Positions 30,501 through 42,800 are shown, numbered from the stretch's first letter. The stretch: DNA of 64,000 nt from Eopsaltria australis (GCA_034509425.1 JAVTVJ010001204.1:248001-312000); one strand, 5' to 3'. Notes: generated by a model not told the origin, from the letters alone. Program-made: numbers and translations.

Positions 30501-33500
30501 AGTGAGAAATTAATATAAACAGAGTTTCTGATGGGAAGTAGCCATTGTCAGTCTGAGAATAATTCAGCTGTAAAGAGGGATTGTCACTGAATAGAAATAG
30601 ATGCTTCTGCTCTCTCAAGCACCTCCTCAGGAACACAAACCCCTGTGGTAATAAAGAGATTGTTGTAATCAGGATATTATTTCAATAAAGATCTCTTACA
30701 TTAAGAACATCTGTTTGCAATCCTCCCCTGGAACCAAGCTGAGGAGGAGCAGGATCAGATTTTGTTGCAGAAAAAGGGAAGGATTAAAGAGAGACCAGTA
30801 GGACTATTTTCCTTCTGTCACCAAGGAGCAGAGGTCAGAATGCTGAGGGCATCTCAGAAGAATAATTCCAGCTGAGGAATTCATGCTGAGGAGATCAGTG
30901 TCCATGAGCAGCCCAAGCAGGAGCTTTAAGGCTTTAAGTTAGTCAGAAACCACCATTTGGAGCCTGTCTCACACCTTTGTTAGCTTCATTTGCTTAGACC
31001 CAGCTTTATTTTTTTGCCATCTGCAGCCTTTTCTTCCCTTCTTTAAATGCAATAATCCTTTGGGGCTCTCAGGCGTGGTTTTGTCTGTTTGTCTCTTCAC
31101 TCCTCTCCTCATTAATCCTACCTGCTTCTGTGTTATCCTACCTGAAATATTGAAAATAGTTTGCTCCTGTGTCATGTTTGAGAAAAATAAGAACTTTGGG
31201 CCTTTCTCAGGTGTGTGTAGAGTGCCATGCTTTAGATAATCCAAGTTTTGGAGTGTCAAATTTAAATAAAATTAATTGCTGAAACTTAGAATACGTAGAC
31301 ACAAGATTTGAGTTCAGTGTCAGTTCATTATTGATCCAAACCCTTCTCTAATGACCTAAAACAATTTGTGAAAAGTTTAATATCTGTACAAAAAATGTAA
31401 TATTTGTACATTTGGGGGTTAGCCTGAATTTATATCTGCATGGAAATATTGGGGATGCAGTCACTCCTGTCCCATTGTGATTTCCAGGCCACATTTCCCC
31501 ACAATCAGTATTCCAGTGGTGTGAGTGGCCTGGATTGTTCACCTTGTGTCAGATGGACCCTCCCCAAAACTGAAGCACATTTGGAAGTGTTTCCATCAAA
31601 GCCTCTGGAGCTCAGGGGCTGCTGAGGAGCTGCAGGTTGGTGTGACTGAAATCCAGAGCTGGGAGAAGCAAGGAGATGGTTTTGCTGTTCAATTGCTGGC
31701 TTGGATCCTTTTGTTTTGATGAGGACAGAGGTTGTAGAGGCACTGAACACACAAAATCTGCCCTTTCTGGGTACAAAATAACCCAGAGGTCACCCATGCA
31801 CAGATCCTGCAGGATGAGTCCATTCCCTGCAGTGATGGATGAGACACAACCTGCTGAGGAGTGAATTTTGCCTCTAAAATGGTCTTGATTCTCTCCTCAC
31901 TGAACTTCTCCTGCCTCTGCAAAGCCTGGAGTGGCTCCTGAGTCAGAAATAAAGGGTGGGGAGAACTGAGCAGTTCCTGGAGTGGGGGCACATCAGTCTT
32001 CTTTTTCAGGAAGCTTTGAACAAAATGCCAGCCAAGTCCAAGCTGGCTCTCACTTGCTCAGTTTTGACGTCTCAAACTTTTACTCAGTGTTGCCTGAGCA
32101 TGGGATGGAGTCTGATTTACCTCATGGGAGAGGATAATGATAATGATAATTAGAATTAGAATTAATTATTGCTGCTTTTTGCCTTTCTAGCTTTTTAGTT
32201 TTTTTACTCCCCCTCTACTAAAATTCCCTTTTTAAAAAATCCCCTGATTTTAGCTGGATGCAAACAACAAATCCACTTGGATAAAGTTACTTTGCAGCTA
32301 AAAAGCAAATTTCTATTGTGATGCTTTGATCTTTTGTAAACCTTAATGCATAAATTGCTGCCATTGTCCATCTTTGCCTTTCCCTGCCTCTGTGCCAGGA
32401 TTTATTTCCCAACAAAAACAGCAACAAAAGGAGCATGAAATTCCAATTCTTACCCCACAGGGTAAAACACTGGCCACATTGCAGCTACCTTGACCTCCTG
32501 TTTGAATCTTTAACATGTGTTGGGCCTGGCTCAGTGATTCCCAAAAGGAGGAAATAAAAAATCAGGGATGTTCAGCTCACCAGGAGGCTGGCTCAGTTTT
32601 ATTTAGTGCTGGTGGGCTTGAAGATGAAGCATCTTTTTTTTTTTTAAGGAACAAGTTGCTGCATGCTTTTGTCTCTAAGTGGAAAAGCAGATTTTAATTT
32701 TGTGCTTTTTCAAGTTGCATTTCCACCTTGGAGAGTTTCATGGATCTGTGCATAACCAGGCTGGCACTTTGTTTTTTTATACTGGAAAATCTTCATGTAA
32801 AGTATTTTGGAAATTGAAAGATCTTAAGAGGGTTTAAAACATTTTATTTTCTCAACAAGGTCTTTTGCCTCCCCCTTGGTTAATTATCTCTGAGGGACAT
32901 TAATCCAATCATTCAGTCTTTTGCTTTATTTCTTTTTTTTTTTTTTTAATGTGCTTTTTTCCTATGAGTGTGGTGGTGCTGAGGAGTTTCAAATCCCTGC
33001 TCAAAGGAGGAAATAACAGTGATTTTCTCATCAAACACCTCCCTCCTCCACTGGAGTTAAATTATGTGCTTGATTGCTTTGGAAATGATCAGAGCCCCTA
33101 TTTCCTTTATTACTGTACTTTACTGATTAATTTTAAATAGAAATCTTAGCTCTTTATTCCAATAAACAATAGCTCTTAACCCACAGGTTCTTCTGTGATG
33201 CTGAGGTTTGTTCCCCACCAAATACTGAGAGAATTTCTCAGTTCTTTCAGCACTTTTTGGGGTTCTTCAACATGGCTTTATTTATTCTTCATTCTTTATT
33301 TATTGTGTCTCAGGAGAGGAAACCAAATAAACATTAGCATTGAAAGCAGCACAGGGAGGAGGGTGAAGTCTCTTAAATCCTGCTTTTATTTGGGCAAGCA
33401 CAAAAAATAAGGTATGGTTTGAATTAAGGATGTTTGTCCTTGTTTCACTGAGTAAAAAAAGGGAATTTAGGCAATCCTGAGTGTGTGTATGGACAGGATT

Positions 33501-36500
33501 CCTGCTTCCATTTGTCCCTGGCACTGTGAACACAGATTTACACCTTAATTTATGAATAAACTCTTTAATCCCTGGGATTATCTTCACAGGCTGGCTGTGA
33601 ATTGCTGAAAATTACATTTGAGCTGCAGGGGGAACGTGCTGCTTTTATTTTGAGCTGGGAGAATTTTCTGCCAATTAATTGCTCAAGTTTTGCTGATTCC
33701 CTCTTTGATTAGATGTGGAGCATTGTGGAAACTAAATGAGAGCGTGGCTGACTTTATGAATATATTGCAGTGGGAACTGAACAACAACCTGCTCTGATTT
33801 GGGTGAAATAGGAATTATTAATGAGGCCTGAGCTGAGGGAATGATCACATTTCACAGGTTCACACACACTGGGTGTGTTGTGAATGCCATTGATGTGCTG
33901 CAGCGATTTTTCCTAAATTATTATTTATTATAATAACATTTCATTTTGTTATTTTGGGATAGCACAGCCTTGAATGCTGAATTCAGCAGTGACTTAGGAA
34001 TTATTTATTGCATCAGGGTTTTTTTTTTTAATGCATAAATTGTATTTCTGTCACACTGCCCACTTCTGCTCCTCACCCAAATCTCCAAATATCGAGGGCC
34101 AGCAGCACTTTGGGCAGAAATCCCCCAAAACTTTTCACATGGCATCAATCTGGGAGGGGACACTGTTCCCATTTGGGCTGGGTGGCACTGCCAACATCAA
34201 CATCTGATCTCATCCCCTCCCCTCAAACATTTGCATTTTTGTTTTCCTTACTCTAAACTTTGCATTCCTGGCTGCTTATGGGCTCAGTCTGGCTCTTGAG
34301 CAGTTCCAGCCAGTGCAAGGCTTTTTGCTGGAGATTTTCTCCAAGATTGGTAAAATCACTGCTGCAAAAGAAACTTGAATAAAATTGGGGGTTTTTTTTC
34401 CCTCTTAGGCTGCTTCTTGCACCTCATTTCTCTTCTCAGCACTGTATTTCTTAGTACTATCAGCATCAGAGGTATTTTGGGTTACAGTTGTAAATCTGGA
34501 GGCTGAGAACATCTGCTGAATGCAGAAGGAGCCTGGGAGTGCCCTCCTGTTCCCCCTGGGATCTGCTTTCTTTCAGGACAGTTTCATTTGCCTCTTTATC
34601 TTTTACTTTTGAATTTTTCCTTTTGGCTCCTTGCTTTGCTGCTTCCTCACTGCTTGTGTTTTCATAAATCAGGCTCAAGCTGTTTTTCCACTTCCTGAAA
34701 GAGGGAGAAAAATTGATTTTTACAGTTTGTGCTTTTGATCCTTTGAATAATATCACAACAAAATGAGACTGAAGCATCAACTTGACTAAGAAACTGTGTG
34801 TCCATCCTGCTAAAAGTTGATTTGTGACTGTTGGTGATTCCTGGGAGCTGCTGGAGAGGTGAATTAGGAATTCCCACTTCCCTCTGGATCTGTCAGCTGA
34901 AGGGAATTGGGAGCTCCATCCCCTCAGTGCAGGGTCTGGCATCTCAAAAAATGCTTTTCACTATGTTTTGATGAGACATCACAGCACCAGAGCATCTGAA
35001 ACACCAGAGGTTATTTTTTTTTTCCCTCAGCTTCATGCTCAAATGGGGTTTCTGGGGCTGCCAGAGCTGCTCTGTCTGTCCCTGCAGTTTGTCAGCCTCG
35101 TGCTGTGCCAGTAAAAATGACATCAGAGGGGTTGTTCATGCTGGGAGTTGGGGCATTACTCATTTGGAGTCACTGGGAAGCAGGGAAAAAAACAGGGATT
35201 AGAATTCACATGTTCTGCCTTAAAATCAGGAGTTGGTAAGAGCTGGTGCTGATCTGGAAATCCCTGGGTTTTAATTTGTAATCACCTGGAGGAGAAAGTG
35301 GAGAGGGGAAAAAAAGGGAGAGGAGATACAGATAGAGATAAAATGAAAATGGGAAGAGGTTTGGACTTTATGTCATGCAATAAATCAAATCTCAACAAGG
35401 CCAAGTGCTGTTTTACTGAGGGGTGGTAACAAATGTGGAGGAATTGCTTCAGCCATCCTACCTGGAGTGACCCAAAGCACCTGGGCTGGTTCTTTGTACA
35501 GCTCCTGCTCCTGCAGCACCTACCCAACCTTGGAAATTCAGTGTAGCAGCAGTGAATAGCCCCGTAATGCAGTGTGCAAGGCAGGCTGATAATCCTCAGT
35601 GAAATTTAATAGCAGAGGTCATGTGGAGAGGAGTGATCTGTCAGCAGCACTGGCACCAAGGAGTGGGTGGAGCAGATTCTGGCATGGAATCACAACCCTG
35701 GAATAGTTTGGGCCGGGAGAGACCTGAGAGAACATTCAGTTCCAGGGACATTTTCCACTTCCACGCCTCGTGCTGTGCTGCTGATGCTCCCAGGTGAGCT
35801 GAGAGGATTCCCTGGGGGAATTGCCTGGCAGGAATCAGCTGCCAGGGGTTCTCCCACCCAGGGCAGGAGGATTTTGGGGATGTTTGAGCAGCTGCTGGGA
35901 AGCAGAGCCAGGGCTGCTGTTCAAGGCAGTGTCCTGCAGTAGTGGTTGAGCTGACAGAAAGCCACTCCTCAGGGAATTTCACCCTTTGATAGGGATAGTC
36001 CCCAGAAAGTCGTTTACAGATGGAAATTCCCTGTCTGCCTTTTGCTGAGGAGTGGATTCTCTGTGTGTGTGTGAAAGATGATCAGATTGTGCAAAGAGGG
36101 CTCAGAGGACTCTGAAGAGAAACAGCAATGAATTGAAAGTCCCATTCTGCTTTTCAGAAGGCAAGAGGCATCTGAAGAGCTGCAGTTTACAGCTAGAGCT
36201 GATTAAACATGCATTGACTTGGAACCATCAGGAATATAAATCACTGCTCTTCAAAGGCCATTCTCAAGGACTTGGTGTAAAAACAGAAAACTAAACACCA
36301 CTATCCTAATTGGTTTCATTTGTGTTTGAAGAGTTCTTCTGACTTGCTTTTCCAGTCCTGTGACAAGCTTTTTTTTTCCTTTTAACAGCTGCCTATAAAC
36401 GAGGGCAGTTGTTTTCCTGGTAGCAGTGATATAAAAGCTGCCACAGCTCCACACTGGGAGTAGGTCCCTAATTAATCTTATGGAATCATGCAGTTGATTC

Positions 36501-37204
36501 ATGACAGTGGTTTTGGTGTTGCTCAGAGCTTTTAAATGTCTTTATATCCAGGGATCTCCCAATCCAAGCAAATTCCAGTGGAGCAGAGCTGCTGTAGGAT
36601 GAGGTGGTTTCTTTTATGGGCTGGTTATTTCTAGTGTAGGTGCTGGATGAGAGGCCAAGATTCAGGGACCCCCTCTCAGGACAAAACCCCACAGAAATTT
36701 GGGGAAAAGGTCTGGAATGTGGGGCTGCATCTGAGCTACAGGAAAAGCCTGGCTCAGGACATGGATGTGGAGGTTGAGAGAGGCTTTAGGATAAGCCAGG
36801 CTGTTCCCAGGGGGGTGTTTTCCTTGCTGTAAGGAAAGCAGGATCTCATTACAGAGTGCCAATTGTCGTGGTTAACAATGGAGTTCTTTCTTTATTTATT
36901 TTTTTTTTTCAAAATATTCCAAGAGTTTTGCTTTGTAAAATGCTTTTGTGATGAGCTCAGGCTGTGTCTCGACAAAGTCTTCCCCACTGAGCTGAGTCCT
37001 TCTCCCTGAGGGAAGAAATGTGGATTGAATGATGCCAGTGGGTTGTTTTTTCACCTGCAGATGGTGGAGGAAAGCGAGGAGAGGCTGACAGAGGAGCAGA
37101 TCGAGTCCCTCCTGCAGACAGTCACCAGCATCCTGCCAGGGGACCCAGAGGAACAGCAGAGAGACTCAGCAATGGCAACAGAAGACAGAGGTGACCAAGC
37201 ATAG
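15464..37204 (+). CDS. CRCP: CRCP / RPC9, RNA polymerase III subunit (CGRP receptor component), complete
   Basis: Six coding exons join to 441 bp, 146 residues (human 148): 15464-15471, 18742-18778, 20062-20160, 22246-22340, 30061-30118, 37061-37204. All introns are GT-AG and the phases agree. The protein is the Rpb4/RPC9 family subunit that pairs with RPC8 in the Pol III stalk, in the nucleus; it was also described as a coupling factor for the CGRP receptor. Visible conserved blocks are MEVKDANAALLSNFEVYQLL, QQRKESGKTKQSSGQQNLNT, TLKYISKTPCRYQSPE, EKLQLLNHRPVTAVEIQL and MVEESEERLTEEQIESLL. The C-terminal tail (GDPEEQQRDSAMATEDRGDQA region) is acidic and the most diverged from human. The ATG is in a 12-base tract AAGATGGAGGTG at the very end of the CpG-island exon. 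The gene is transcribed away from ASL1 and towards TPST1. Confidence 0.95.
15668..15862. repeat. 28-bp minisatellite in CRCP intron 1
   Basis: About seven copies of GTGAGGGGTGTGAGGGTGCA followed by ATGAATCC, with minor changes (ATAAAT, ACAATAGAT, GGGCGTG). It follows a TG/G-rich stretch at about 15590-15660. Confidence 0.92.
17140..17660. promoter_or_regulatory. Candidate conserved non-coding element in CRCP intron 1
   Basis: Roughly 20 CpG dinucleotides are spread through about 500 bp of otherwise AT-rich intron, while flanking kilobases have almost none. The block has a perfect octamer ATTTGCAT (17264-17271), ATACGTAATT, CTAATGCG and AACAATG motifs and no coding potential. CpG retention suggests constraint or a methylation-free regulatory element. 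I infer an enhancer; the target gene is unknown. Confidence 0.45.
17877..18260. repeat. Tandem duplication, about 208 bp, two copies
   Basis: Copy 1 (about 17877-18086) and copy 2 (about 18087-18258) both begin CACCCTGCCAGCCTTGGATA and contain AGGAACAGG, AAAGATGGGAAGAATAAA and CAACACATATAAAT. They differ by small indels. A TTTTATTCAGTRCAACACAT sub-block occurs twice in copy 1. Confidence 0.88.
18742..18778 (+). CDS. CRCP: CRCP coding exon 2
   Basis: A 37-bp exon encoding KDANAALLSNFE after completing Val3. The acceptor is TTCCTTGTAG and the donor GTGAGT. Confidence 0.93.
18779..20061 (+). other. CRCP intron 2
   Basis: A 1.28-kb AT-rich intron; no repeats, RNA genes or extra exons were recognised. 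Confidence 0.5.
20062..20160 (+). CDS. CRCP: CRCP coding exon 3
   Basis: It has 33 codons, VYQLLTDLKQQRKESGKTKQ and then SSGQQNLNTIMYE, phase 0 at both ends. The acceptor is ATCCTTAG and the donor GTGAGC. Confidence 0.95.
20161..22245 (+). other. CRCP intron 3
   Basis: A 2.1-kb intron, AT-rich. It contains one copy of a direct repeat (21514-21660) whose partner lies in intron 4. Nothing else is recognised. Confidence 0.55.
21514..21660 (+). repeat. Dispersed direct repeat, copy 1 (upstream of CRCP exon 4)
   Basis: About 145 bp starting CACTTCCAGTGAAATGTCAG and ending TTATTTTAATAAAGCAAA; roughly 90 percent alike by eye to 22487-22633. Confidence 0.88.
22246..22340 (+). CDS. CRCP: CRCP coding exon 4
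   Basis: A 95-bp exon encoding TLKYISKTPCRYQSPETVRE and continues FLAAMKDHKLT plus AA of a split Lys codon. The acceptor is CCCTTGCAG and the donor GTAAGT. Confidence 0.95.
22341..30060 (+). other. CRCP intron 4
   Basis: A 7.7-kb intron. It holds direct-repeat copy 2 (22487-22633), an ATAA/ATTA-rich microsatellite at about 29216-29242 and an A12 run near 26026-26037. I found no other gene or recognisable transposon; short open frames here lack any family resemblance. Confidence 0.5.
22487..22633 (+). repeat. Dispersed direct repeat, copy 2 (downstream of CRCP exon 4)
   Basis: The partner of 21514-21660, same orientation, about 970 bp apart, so the two copies flank coding exon 4. Shared landmarks are GTCAGCTGTGAACTGGAATT and TGTGTAATGCAATTCC. 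Confidence 0.88.
30061..30118 (+). CDS. CRCP: CRCP coding exon 5
   Basis: It completes Lys80 and encodes AEKLQLLNHRPVTAVEIQL, the most conserved stretch of the RPC9 family. The acceptor is CTTTTCACAG and the donor GTGAGT. Confidence 0.95.
30119..37060 (+). other. CRCP intron 5
   Basis: A 6.9-kb intron, AT-rich with many homopolymer T runs. A CR1 remnant lies at about 35682-35765. I see no further exon or RNA gene. Confidence 0.5.
35682..35765 (-). mobile_element. CR1 LINE 3'-end fragment
   Basis: The plus strand has CATGGAATCACAACCCTGGA, ATAGTTTGGGCCGGGAGAGA and CCTGAGAGAACATTCAGTTCC, resembling the reverse complement of the CR1 3' end (AGAATGGTTTGGGTTGGAAG, then GGACCT type). Diverged and truncated. 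Confidence 0.65.
37061..37204 (+). CDS. CRCP: CRCP terminal coding exon 6
   Basis: It encodes MVEESEERLTEEQIESLLQT and continues VTSILPGDPEEQQ... to TAG at 37202-37204 (47 residues). The acceptor is TTCACCTGCAG. The last 20 residues are acidic and poorly conserved, as in other species. Confidence 0.94.
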   Translation: MVEESEERLTEEQIESLLQTVTSILPGDPEEQQRDSAMATEDRGDQA

Positions 37205-37678
37205 GAGGCAGCACTTCCAGAAGAGAACCAGCTGCTGTTAGTCTGGGTTTGATTCCAGTTCTATCCTGTACTGGACATAACTAAAATATATTGAATTTTT
37301 TATAACTTGGAGGTGATGAGGGAAGCAATTGTTCACGAGCAAGCAGGGAAAAGGGCTCTATTGTTTGGGTGTTTTGTCACAAACAGGGCTGGCAGTGGCA
37401 GAGTTTGCAGTGGAGCAGCCTCAGGGGTGCTGGGGCTCAGCATCTTTGGGGATTTTCCATTCCCCACGGAAGCACAGCTGTACATTTGAATAGGCAGGGT
37501 TGGAATCAGCACAGGGTGCTGCAATGAGAATTGCTCTCAGAAGCTTTGGAATTGCCCAAGTGCCTTCCAGAGCAGTGCAAAGCCAATTTTTGGGGCTGTT
37601 TGCAGAGCTGGACACAGACAGGGATGTTCAGGAGCTGTTTGGGGTCTGGCCAGGCACTCCCAGATCTTGAGCCTGAGC

Positions 37679-37858
37679 CCCCCACTTGTTTCCCCAAGAC
37701 CCTCCCAGTTCTGCACCCAAACCATTCCAAGACCCCCTCAGGACCTCATAGACCCCCCACAACCCCCCTGAGCCCCACCAAGATCCCCCCAAAACCCTCC
37801 CAAGACCCCCCAGGACACTCCCAAACCCCCATGAGCCCTTCCAAAACCCCCCCAGGAC
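37679..37858. repeat. C-rich low-complexity repeat
   Basis: Many CCCCCC runs separated by 5-12 bases (AAGACCCCCC, ACAACCCCCC, AAACCCCC). The minus strand has G-quadruplex potential. It lies in the presumed CRCP 3' UTR or just past it. Confidence 0.8.
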
Positions 37859-38223
37859 CTGGGATTGAGAGGATCTGTGGAAGAGCAGCTCAAGGGTGTC
37901 TGACAGTCAATGAAAGAGATCCAGATTCAGCAAATTGCACTGAAAACAGGGAGCTGGAGGGGGTTGAAGCTGTGAAATCCAAGCTGTGAGTGCCCAAACA
38001 GCAGAATATTGAGGTGTCTGTTTGCCCTCTGAACGTTTATTCCAATATTTACACACAGATGAGGCACTCCTGTGATGGGGGAATCAATGAGCCAACACTG
38101 AGCTCCTCATCTGGCTTGGAAAAATGAGAGTCAGGCCTGGATGAGGCAGAATTTCCTGAGCTTTTTTTGTCTGATTGAGGATTTCAGGATCAAGTATTTC
38201 ATGTTGAAAGCCTTGGTGATTAA

Positions 38224-38331
38224 AATAAATCATTCGTGTGTGAATGTCCACACAAAGTCAGCCACTGGTTTCTGTTGTGGCTGCAGACCATTCTTTTATC
38301 ATTATTACGATGTACTGGAAATAGAAATAAA
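38224..38331 (+). terminator. Candidate CRCP polyadenylation signals
   Basis: Two AATAAA hexamers (38224-38229 and 38326-38331) lie about 1.0-1.1 kb after the stop codon and are the first clear ones downstream on the plus strand. The 3' end cannot be confirmed without transcript data. Confidence 0.4.
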
Positions 38332-40229
38332 ATTTTAAGTCCATCCTGGGAGTTTTGTGACTTACAGACAAGATCAAATCACAATATCTGACTCTTTTTT
38401 TCCCCCCCTCAGCTCTGTCACGGGTTTATTTTGTGTTTTTATGCAGAGAATTGATGCTTTCTGAGCTTCAGCTGTGCAGTGCTTGAAAGGGACTGAGAAA
38501 TTCCAACGTCTGGGGGATTTGTCATATTCACTTCCATGCCATTTAAGCTTCTTTGATGTTTGGAGAGGAAAGAAAATTATTGGAAAAACATATTTTTTGC
38601 CTCTGAAAGATAATTTATGTCCCATTAAAAGCCTTCCAAGGCTGGAGACTAAACGTACATTTAGACTGGGTTTATTTAGAGTTGGAAGAGGTTTGTGATA
38701 CATCAATATATATTTTTTCCTCTCCAACTGGGAAAAAAACCAAGAGAGGTAAGTGGCTCATAGCATGGAAAGACACTCAGGTAATTGTAAAATGAACATT
38801 TTTATTCCCAGCAGCCACTGATGCTGTTTGACAGGCTGCAGCCTTGGGCTGCAAGTGTTTACATTTTGATCTGCCCTTTGCTAAAACAAAGTTATTGAGA
38901 TTGGTTCTGAACATATCAAACTCAGCTGGAAGCAGACTGTAAATACCTTGAACCAACAAGAAGAACTCAGCAGATCCCTGCAGTTGGATGTTCCATCCTG
39001 GGCATGGATTTGTGGCTGGGCTGGATTTTTGCCAGGAGCTGGGGGTGTTGTGCAGGATGCAGGAACTCCCTCGCTTGCTGTGGGATTGGACCTTTTTATC
39101 AGTATCAGTTGCAGATGTTCACAGCTGTTAACCCTCTGCAAATGCATGGATGGCTTGGAAACAATAATTCCCCTCAAAAGCCAGTGTTGGAAAGGCTCTG
39201 GGTTTGTGGTACGTGCATGGCAGCTAAAAATGAGTTTTAAACCTGCTGTCTTGTAGATCCAGGTGAGCTTCGCTCTGAGGACAGCTTTGAGTTGTGTTCT
39301 TTGATCTTTTCTCTGTCAGAACCTCCAGATCAGGAATGATTTATGGAGAGCAAAAATCACCTCGGACATCTCCCAGTTTCCTGAGTATCACACAGAACAT
39401 CTGCCAGCCTCCCACATTTCTTTTATTCCCTTAATTATTCCCTTAATTAACCATTCCCTCTCACAGGAGATGGACCCTCCTAATTCTTGTGGAACAGAGA
39501 AGGTGGCACCCGGTGGCTCTGTGGGTACAAGGATGGTAAATGTGTGTTCTGAGGAGAAACTGGACACTCAGCACTTCCTGAATGTTTAAGAACTGGATAT
39601 TACTTTGAATTTTCTCATTTCTTACTTCTCCCTCACTTTTTTTCTCTGTTGTGTGTGTTTGGCTCTGCTCAGGGCTGCTCTTGTGCTGAAAAAGGGGAAG
39701 GAGCTGCCAGAATTCCTGATCTGATACTTCAAAACACCTGGGCTTTCTCTTTCCATAAATGCAGATTTCTTGTGGATCTCTGGCAGTCCCTGCTGCAGAA
39801 GTTTTATTAAGGGAAACTTTATGGATCCAACTCCTTCCTCCCAGCAGATTTGCTCCTTCATCACCCAGAAACCCCACCAAAAGTGGGAAGTGCTGCTGCT
39901 CCCCACTGCCCACATGGGCTGAGTGGGCTGGGGGGTGGAAATGGGCTAATCCAGGCCAATTCCAACATTGTCCTTTTCCCTGTGCAGCTTTTCCCTGCAT
40001 GGGCTCAGCTGGAATTTGCCTCTTTCCCATCCCCATGGGCTGCTCCAAGTGGGACAGGATCCCCTGTCCTGTGTCACCACCTCAGCTGAGACCCAGCAGC
40101 TGAAGCCATGGGGAAAAGCGGCTCAAACCACTGGAAATGACCCAAAATCCTCCTCATGCTCCCAAAAGCTGCTGGAGGGTGTCCATGGGTGTCCATCCCT
40201 GTGCTGCTGGGCTTGTCACCCTTGGAAAT

Positions 40230-40378
40230 GACCAGGTCTGGTGGGATGAGGTGGGATGTGCAGGATGAGATTGGGATGTGCAGGATGAGGTGGGATGAGA
40301 TTGGGATGTGCAGCATGTGCAGGATGAGATTGGGATGTGCAGGGTGAGATGGGATGTGCAGGGTGAGATGGGATGTGA
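40230..40378. repeat. Short minisatellite (GGGATGTGCAGGATGAGATT units)
   Basis: About seven to eight degenerate, variable-length copies of GATGAGATTGGGATGTGCAG and GGTGAGATGGGATGTGCAG. Confidence 0.88.
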
Positions 40379-40805
40379 ACGTTTCCACCCCAAAATCTGT
40401 GGCTGACACTCCAAACTCTGCTTCTTCACCATTCAGCCTCCAAACGCTGCTTCTTCCTCTTTGGGTTTTGAGTTTTTCCCAGTCTTTTTCCCTGCTTTTC
40501 CACTGCTCTGAAGCTGAAGTCTTCCTCCAGTGCCAGCTGAGCTGGTTGGAGCAGAGGCTCCAAGGAAAACCATCATATTTTGGGAGCAGTGATGAGGCAG
40601 GAGGGCAGGGAGAGTCAGAGGGAGCTTTTGGATTTGGTGTTTTGTGCTGGGGCCTCGGCAGAGCGCAGGAGTTAATCAGTCAAATATGCTTATGTGTAAC
40701 TAATCTGTGCAGGACAATGAGGAATTACTGAATGCAACTGAAATGGGGCAGAGTGGCTGCTATAAAAAGGATGTCCTGAGCCAATGGGAGCCAGCAGCCT
40801 CCTAT

Positions 40806-41600
40806 AAAAGTGGGTGGGGAAGGAAAAGCAGCTGGTGGGAAGAGATCCCCAAAATCCCAAAGTGTGTCCTGAGCTGCCTCTGCTTGGGAAATCCTCCTGA
40901 GCTGCTGGAGATCAGGCTGAACTCTTCTCCCAGCACCTCTGGGGTCAGTGGATGCTTTGGGGAGGACAGGATCTGCCTGGAATTGCCTGGTGGAGCCTAA
41001 AAAGATGAAATCCAGCAGTGCTGTGAGTTGGGGTTGGATTTTGGGGGGGGAGTAGGATGCAATTCCAGGAGCTGGGTGGGATCCGTGGAGGGAAAAGCAG
41101 CTGGTGGGAAGAGATCCCCAGTCCTGTGTGTCCTGAGCTGCCTCTGCTTGGGCAGAAATCCCCCTGAGCTGCTGGAGATCAGGCTGAGCCCTTCTCTGAG
41201 CACTGCTGATCCCTCTGGGGTGCAGTGGGAAGGGCGGGATCTGTCCAGAATCACCTGTGGGAGCCTAAAAAGATGGAATCCAGCAGTGCCGTGAGTTGGG
41301 CTTGGATTTTGGGCGAGAGCAGGAGCTGGGAGGGATCCATGGAAGGGAAAGAAGCAGGGAGGAGATGCCCAAAGTCTTGATGTGTGTCCTGAGCTGCTTG
41401 GGAAATCCTCCTGAACCCTTCTCCCAGCACTGCTCGTTCCTGTGGGGCCAGTGGAACCTTTGGGAAGGATGGGATCTGCCTGGAATCTCCTGGTAAAGCC
41501 TGAAAAGATTAAATCCAGCAGTGCTGTGAGTTGGGGTTGGATTTTGAGGGCATTAGGATGCTCTTCCAGGAGCTGGGTGGGATCCATGGAAGTGGAAGCC
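40806..41600. repeat. Tandem array of about 240-270 bp units (3 copies)
   Basis: Landmarks recur in order: AAGAGATCCCC, GTGTGTCCTGAGCTGC, CTTGGG, TCTCCCAGCAC, GGATCTG, GCCTAAAAAGAT, ATCCAGCAGTGC and GTGAGTTGG (at about 41023, 41291, 41527), then GGAGCTGGGTGGGATCC. Spacings of 268 and 236 bp show indels between units. Confidence 0.9.
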
Positions 41601-42739
41601 CACGTGGGGCTGCATTTTGGGAGCTGTGAGGGTGTTCAGCAGAGTTCTGGGGGATATCCATGGAGCAGGCACTGCTGATGGGGCCTTGCAGTGGGAATAG
41701 GGAGGTGGGGGTGGATTTTAGTGGATTTAGGGATTAGATCAGCTGGGCTGACCCCAATGAGCAGCTCAGGGCCTGTCCTGCACACTCATCCCTTGGCTCC
41801 CAGCCTTCCCCCAGCAGCTTTTGGCTTTTTCCCTGATGTTGTTTGGAGCCTCACAGGATCCATGCTCCTGGGTGAGTTCAGCACTGGCCGTGGCTGGCAG
41901 GAGAAAATTCCTCCTGGAGCTTTCTGCCAGCCTTCAAATCCCCCAAAGAGGTGTTTAGTGCAGTTATTTCCAGCTCCTGGGCACTGATATTTATTCCTGC
42001 CACGATGCCACTGCCAATCCTCAGGAAAGCAGGAAATCCCAACATCTCCAGGCATCACATTCTTCCTGCTGCTCTTTTTTTCTCCAGTCTTTTAGTTTAA
42101 TAATATCGTATCTGTCTCTTTTTGTGACTTTTCTGCCTTTTGTCCCATTTGAAGCCACAAAGAGATGATTTACACCAAATCCCCCATGAAATCAGCTTTC
42201 AGCCCCTTTCTTTCTCCTTGCAAATCAGCAAAAGGGTGTGAGGGGTTTTGGATGGGATCATCCCTTCCCCAGCCAGCTGCTCTCCCATCCAGAAAACGAA
42301 GAGCACAGCCTGTTTCCTGTTAAATCTTGCTGGTTGTGTTGGTTTACATTGTTTGTCTGATGTTTTACAGCCTCCAAGCTGATGTTGCATTCAAGCTGGC
42401 TGGAGTTGAGGCAAGAAATCAGATGCAGGCACTGGCAGGGTTCCCCAAATGCATTCATCAGGGTTGATCCCACACTCACATTTCCTTAGTCCCTGCAGGA
42501 GCTGTGACTGCTAAAAGGTGCTTTTGGGACAATTTTGGAGTTTCACTTGCAGGGCTGGTGCTGGAGGGGCTGTGCCTGCTCCTCCTCCAGCCAGAGCCGT
42601 GCTTTGGTGGCTCTGGGGTGGCTCCTGAGTTTTTTCTCTTGACCCCTGAGCTTTGTTTTCAGTTTTCTCTTCTGTCCTGTTCTGTTGAGGAGGAGAGTGA
42701 GGGAGACTGGGTGGGCACCAAGCACAAGCTGGGCAGAAA

Positions 42740-42800
42740 TTGATATATATATTTATTTATATTTATATCTTTTTATTTTAATTTTTTTAATATATTTATG
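42740..42800. repeat. AT-rich low-complexity tract
   Basis: TATATATATTTATTTATATT followed by T/A-only sequence for about 60 bp, immediately before a CR1 fragment. Confidence 0.85.
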
